Origin: Crossiella sp. S99.2
GTDB lineage: Bacteria > Actinomycetota > Actinomycetes > Mycobacteriales > Pseudonocardiaceae
NCBI RefSeq assembly: GCF_023094165.1
Contig: NZ_JALMDK010000004.1
Coordinates: 62,001 to 126,000 of the forward strand
Length of the DNA stretch: 64,000 nucleotides
Reading direction: 5' to 3'
This document shows positions 62,563-64,000 of this stretch, piece after piece. The position numbers and the translations under genes were made by a program. Each line of letters begins with the position of its first letter. Positions within the stretch are counted from its first letter, which is position 1. The notes under the pieces were generated by a model. That model ran no database searches. It saw only the letters and a program-made list of their open reading frames with translations, and was not told where the DNA came from.

Positions 62563-63510
62563 TCAGGGCCGGGCGCGGAACGTCCGGCGGTAGGCGCCCG
62601 GTGTGGTGCCCAGGGCGCCGGCGAACCGCCTGCGCAGGTTGGTGGCCGAGGACAGGCCGACCCGGCGGGCGATCGCGTCCAGGGGCAGGTCGCCGGATTC
62701 CAGGAGGTCCTGGGCCGCGGCGATCCGCCGGGCGAGCAGCCACTGCCCAGGGCTGACGCCGAGCTGGTCGGCGAAGCGGCGGGCCAGGGTGCGGGTGGAC
62801 AGACCCGCGTGCGCGGCCAGCCCCGCCACCGTCACCGGTTCGCCGAGCCTGCCCAGGGCCCATTCCAGTAGCGGGGCCAGGGTGTCCTCGATCTGCGCGG
62901 GATGCGCCGGCGCGGAGTACTGCGCCTGGCCACCCTCCCGGTGCGGCGGCATGACCATGGTGCGGGCGATGTGCGCGGCGTAGCGGGCGCCGTGGTCGCG
63001 GCGGACCAGGTGCAGGCACAGGTCGATGCCGGCCCCGGCACCCGCGCTGGTGGCCACATCGCCGTGATCCACATACAGCACGTCCGCGTCGACCTCGACC
63101 CGGGGGAAACGCGCGGCCAGGTCCGCCGCCAGAGCCCAGTGCGTGCTGGCCCGGCGGCCGTCCAGGAGTCCGGCGTGCGCCAGCGCGAACGCCCCGGAAC
63201 AGATGCTGACCAGCCGCGCACCCCGCGCGTGCGCCCGGCGCAGTGCCCGGACGACCTCGGCCGAGGGTGGTTCGGTGGCGGGCAGCCAGCCGGGCAGCAG
63301 CACGGTGTCGGCCGCGTCGAGCGCGGCCAGGCCGTCGGTGACGAGCATGTCGTACCCGGCGTAGGTGGCGACCGGGCCGGGATGTTCGGTGCACACCCCG
63401 AAGGCGTACCGGGTCGGCACGCCGAGGCGCTCGATCCCGAACACCTGGGCCGCGCAGCCGAGTTCGAACGTCGACTGCGGCGGCCGAACCAGCGCGACCA
63501 CCCGGTGCAT
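62563..63510 (-). CDS. GlxA-family regulator (DJ-1/PfpI domain plus AraC HTH)
   Basis: The 315-aa protein starts MHRVVALVRPPQSTFELGCA. It has a DJ-1/PfpI-like domain to about residue 190 (RLVSICSGAFALAHAGLLDG holds the elbow Cys) and an AraC-type double HTH at the end (AAHAGLSTRTLARRFADQLG, AIARRVGLSSATNLRRRFAG). Such proteins activate divergent genes, here the cupin gene. A palindrome overlaps its start codon. Confidence 0.92.
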   Translation of the reverse strand: MHRVVALVRPPQSTFELGCAAQVFGIERLGVPTRYAFGVCTEHPGPVATYAGYDMLVTDGLAALDAADTVLLPGWLPATEPPSAEVVRALRRAHARGARLVSICSGAFALAHAGLLDGRRASTHWALAADLAARFPRVEVDADVLYVDHGDVATSAGAGAGIDLCLHLVRRDHGARYAAHIARTMVMPPHREGGQAQYSAPAHPAQIEDTLAPLLEWALGRLGEPVTVAGLAAHAGLSTRTLARRFADQLGVSPGQWLLARRIAAAQDLLESGDLPLDAIARRVGLSSATNLRRRFAGALGTTPGAYRRTFRARP

Positions 63511-63544
63511 GTCAGAAAAGTACCCCTTGATGTCTTTTCAGACA
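63510..63544. promoter_or_regulatory. Palindrome between GlxA-type regulator and cupin gene
   Basis: TGTCAGAAAAG (63510-63520) and CTTTTCAGACA (63534-63544) are inverted except for a central A-A mismatch. Located in the 70-base divergent region, it is a likely regulator binding site. Confidence 0.6.
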
Positions 63545-63580
63545 CTCGGCGGGGCGGCGGGCAGCGGCCAGGCTGGCCGC

Positions 63581-63913
63581 ATGACGATCAACGAGAACCG
63601 GCCGGCCTGCGAGTGGTCCTCCGTGCGGGACGCCCCGGCGCACGAACTCTTCCCCGGCATCCGCTCCCGCCCGCTGTGGCGCGGGGACAACGGCGCGAAG
63701 GCGTTCGTGCTGGAGATGGACCCGGACACCAGCTGGCAGGGCGTGGACGTGCACGAGCCGGGGCCGGAGGAGGTGTTCGTGGTCTCGGGGGTGTTCAACG
63801 ACGGCGAGCGGGACTATCCGGCGGGCTCGTTCATCCACGCGCCCGCGGGTTCCGCGCACGTCCCGCAGACGACCGCGGGCTGCACGCTGTTCCTGTTCTA
63901 CCCAGAGGGCTAG
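63581..63913 (+). CDS. Cupin-domain protein (ChrR-like)
   Basis: The 110-aa protein from ATG 63581 has cupin motif 1 (VDVHEPGPEEVFVVSGVFND) and motif 2 (DYPAGSFIHAPAGSAHVPQT), with His/Glu/His metal ligands. Single-domain cupins of this type bind metals and act as dioxygenases or isomerases. It is divergent from the GlxA-type regulator. Its stop overlaps the convergent rel stop (CTAG). Confidence 0.85.
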   Translation: MTINENRPACEWSSVRDAPAHELFPGIRSRPLWRGDNGAKAFVLEMDPDTSWQGVDVHEPGPEEVFVVSGVFNDGERDYPAGSFIHAPAGSAHVPQTTAGCTLFLFYPEG

Positions 63914-64000
63914 CTAGCCGAGGTGACCCGGTACACGTCGTACACGCCCTCGACGTTGCGCACCGCCTTGAGCACGTGGCCGAGGTGTTTCGGGTCGCCC
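63910..64000 (-). CDS. rel: Bifunctional (p)ppGpp synthetase/hydrolase, C-terminal end
   Basis: The reverse strand encodes GDPKHLGHVLKAVRNVEGVY followed by DVYRVTSAS and a stop, the end of the C-terminal ACT domain of Rel/RelA/SpoT proteins. Most of the gene lies beyond the window. Its presence completes the rel ... cyclophilin ... MBL-hisS neighbourhood, here split by the dehydrogenase, regulator and cupin genes. Confidence 0.85.
   Translation of the reverse strand, partial: GDPKHLGHVLKAVRNVEGVYDVYRVTSAS

Overview
The window is very high-GC DNA with tight ATGA/GTGA gene overlaps, many GTG starts, mycothiol-type DinB/maleylpyruvate-isomerase-like proteins, XRE-TPR regulators, a rel / cyclophilin / MBL hydrolase / hisS neighbourhood and mycobacterial-type LexA boxes. 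It is an actinomycete chromosome, most likely Pseudonocardiales; the genus cannot be fixed from sequence alone.

Layout. (1) 1-9.7 kb: ordinary chromosome. It holds an acyl-CoA dehydrogenase / AtuA / TIGR03084 / TetR operon with a palindromic operator, several small enzymes, an HxlR regulator divergent from a hotdog thioesterase, and a radical SAM gene that seems to have lost its 5' end. (2) 9.8-13.15 kb: a compact lasso-peptide cluster on the minus strand, ordered precursor, cyclase, fused RRE-protease, GNAT acetyltransferase. The 49-aa precursor was found by hand. Its core ends in EDKRYFYQ, and with the acetyltransferase this points to an albusnodin-like, probably Lys-acetylated lasso peptide. 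(3) 13.2-16.8 kb: a prim-pol domain protein and an XRE-TPR regulator flank an array of 12-13-bp CTAGGAGG iterons, followed by small genes and an XRE repressor-like gene. (4) about 16.8-44.4 kb: an apparently intact siphovirus prophage. It runs early genes, HNH, Mom-like DNA modification protein, terminases, portal, MuF-like protein, scaffold, capsid, head-tail connectors, tail tube, tail chaperones with a -1 frameshift, tape measure, tail tip, lysis genes and a phiC31-like serine integrase. Inside it are four copies (three complete, one degenerate) of a structured 5'-leader RNA motif. The stems vary with compensatory changes while the apical loop and a downstream block are conserved. (5) 44.7-64 kb: chromosome again. 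It holds a rifampicin monooxygenase (rox) with an RAE-like dyad, a leader-peptide/attenuator-like region before an alpha/beta hydrolase, a QorR/Qor2-type redox switch pair, an SOS-controlled alkB, a TetR gene with a repeat-encoded tail, hisS, MBL hydrolase, cyclophilin, a secreted PQQ-type sugar dehydrogenase, a GlxA-type regulator, a cupin and the C-terminal end of rel.

The two most interesting systems are the acetyltransferase-containing lasso cluster and the repeated leader RNA of the prophage, two copies of which sit upstream of paralogous DUF2786/DUF7168-like genes. Family names come from recognising sequence motifs by eye. No database search was run.
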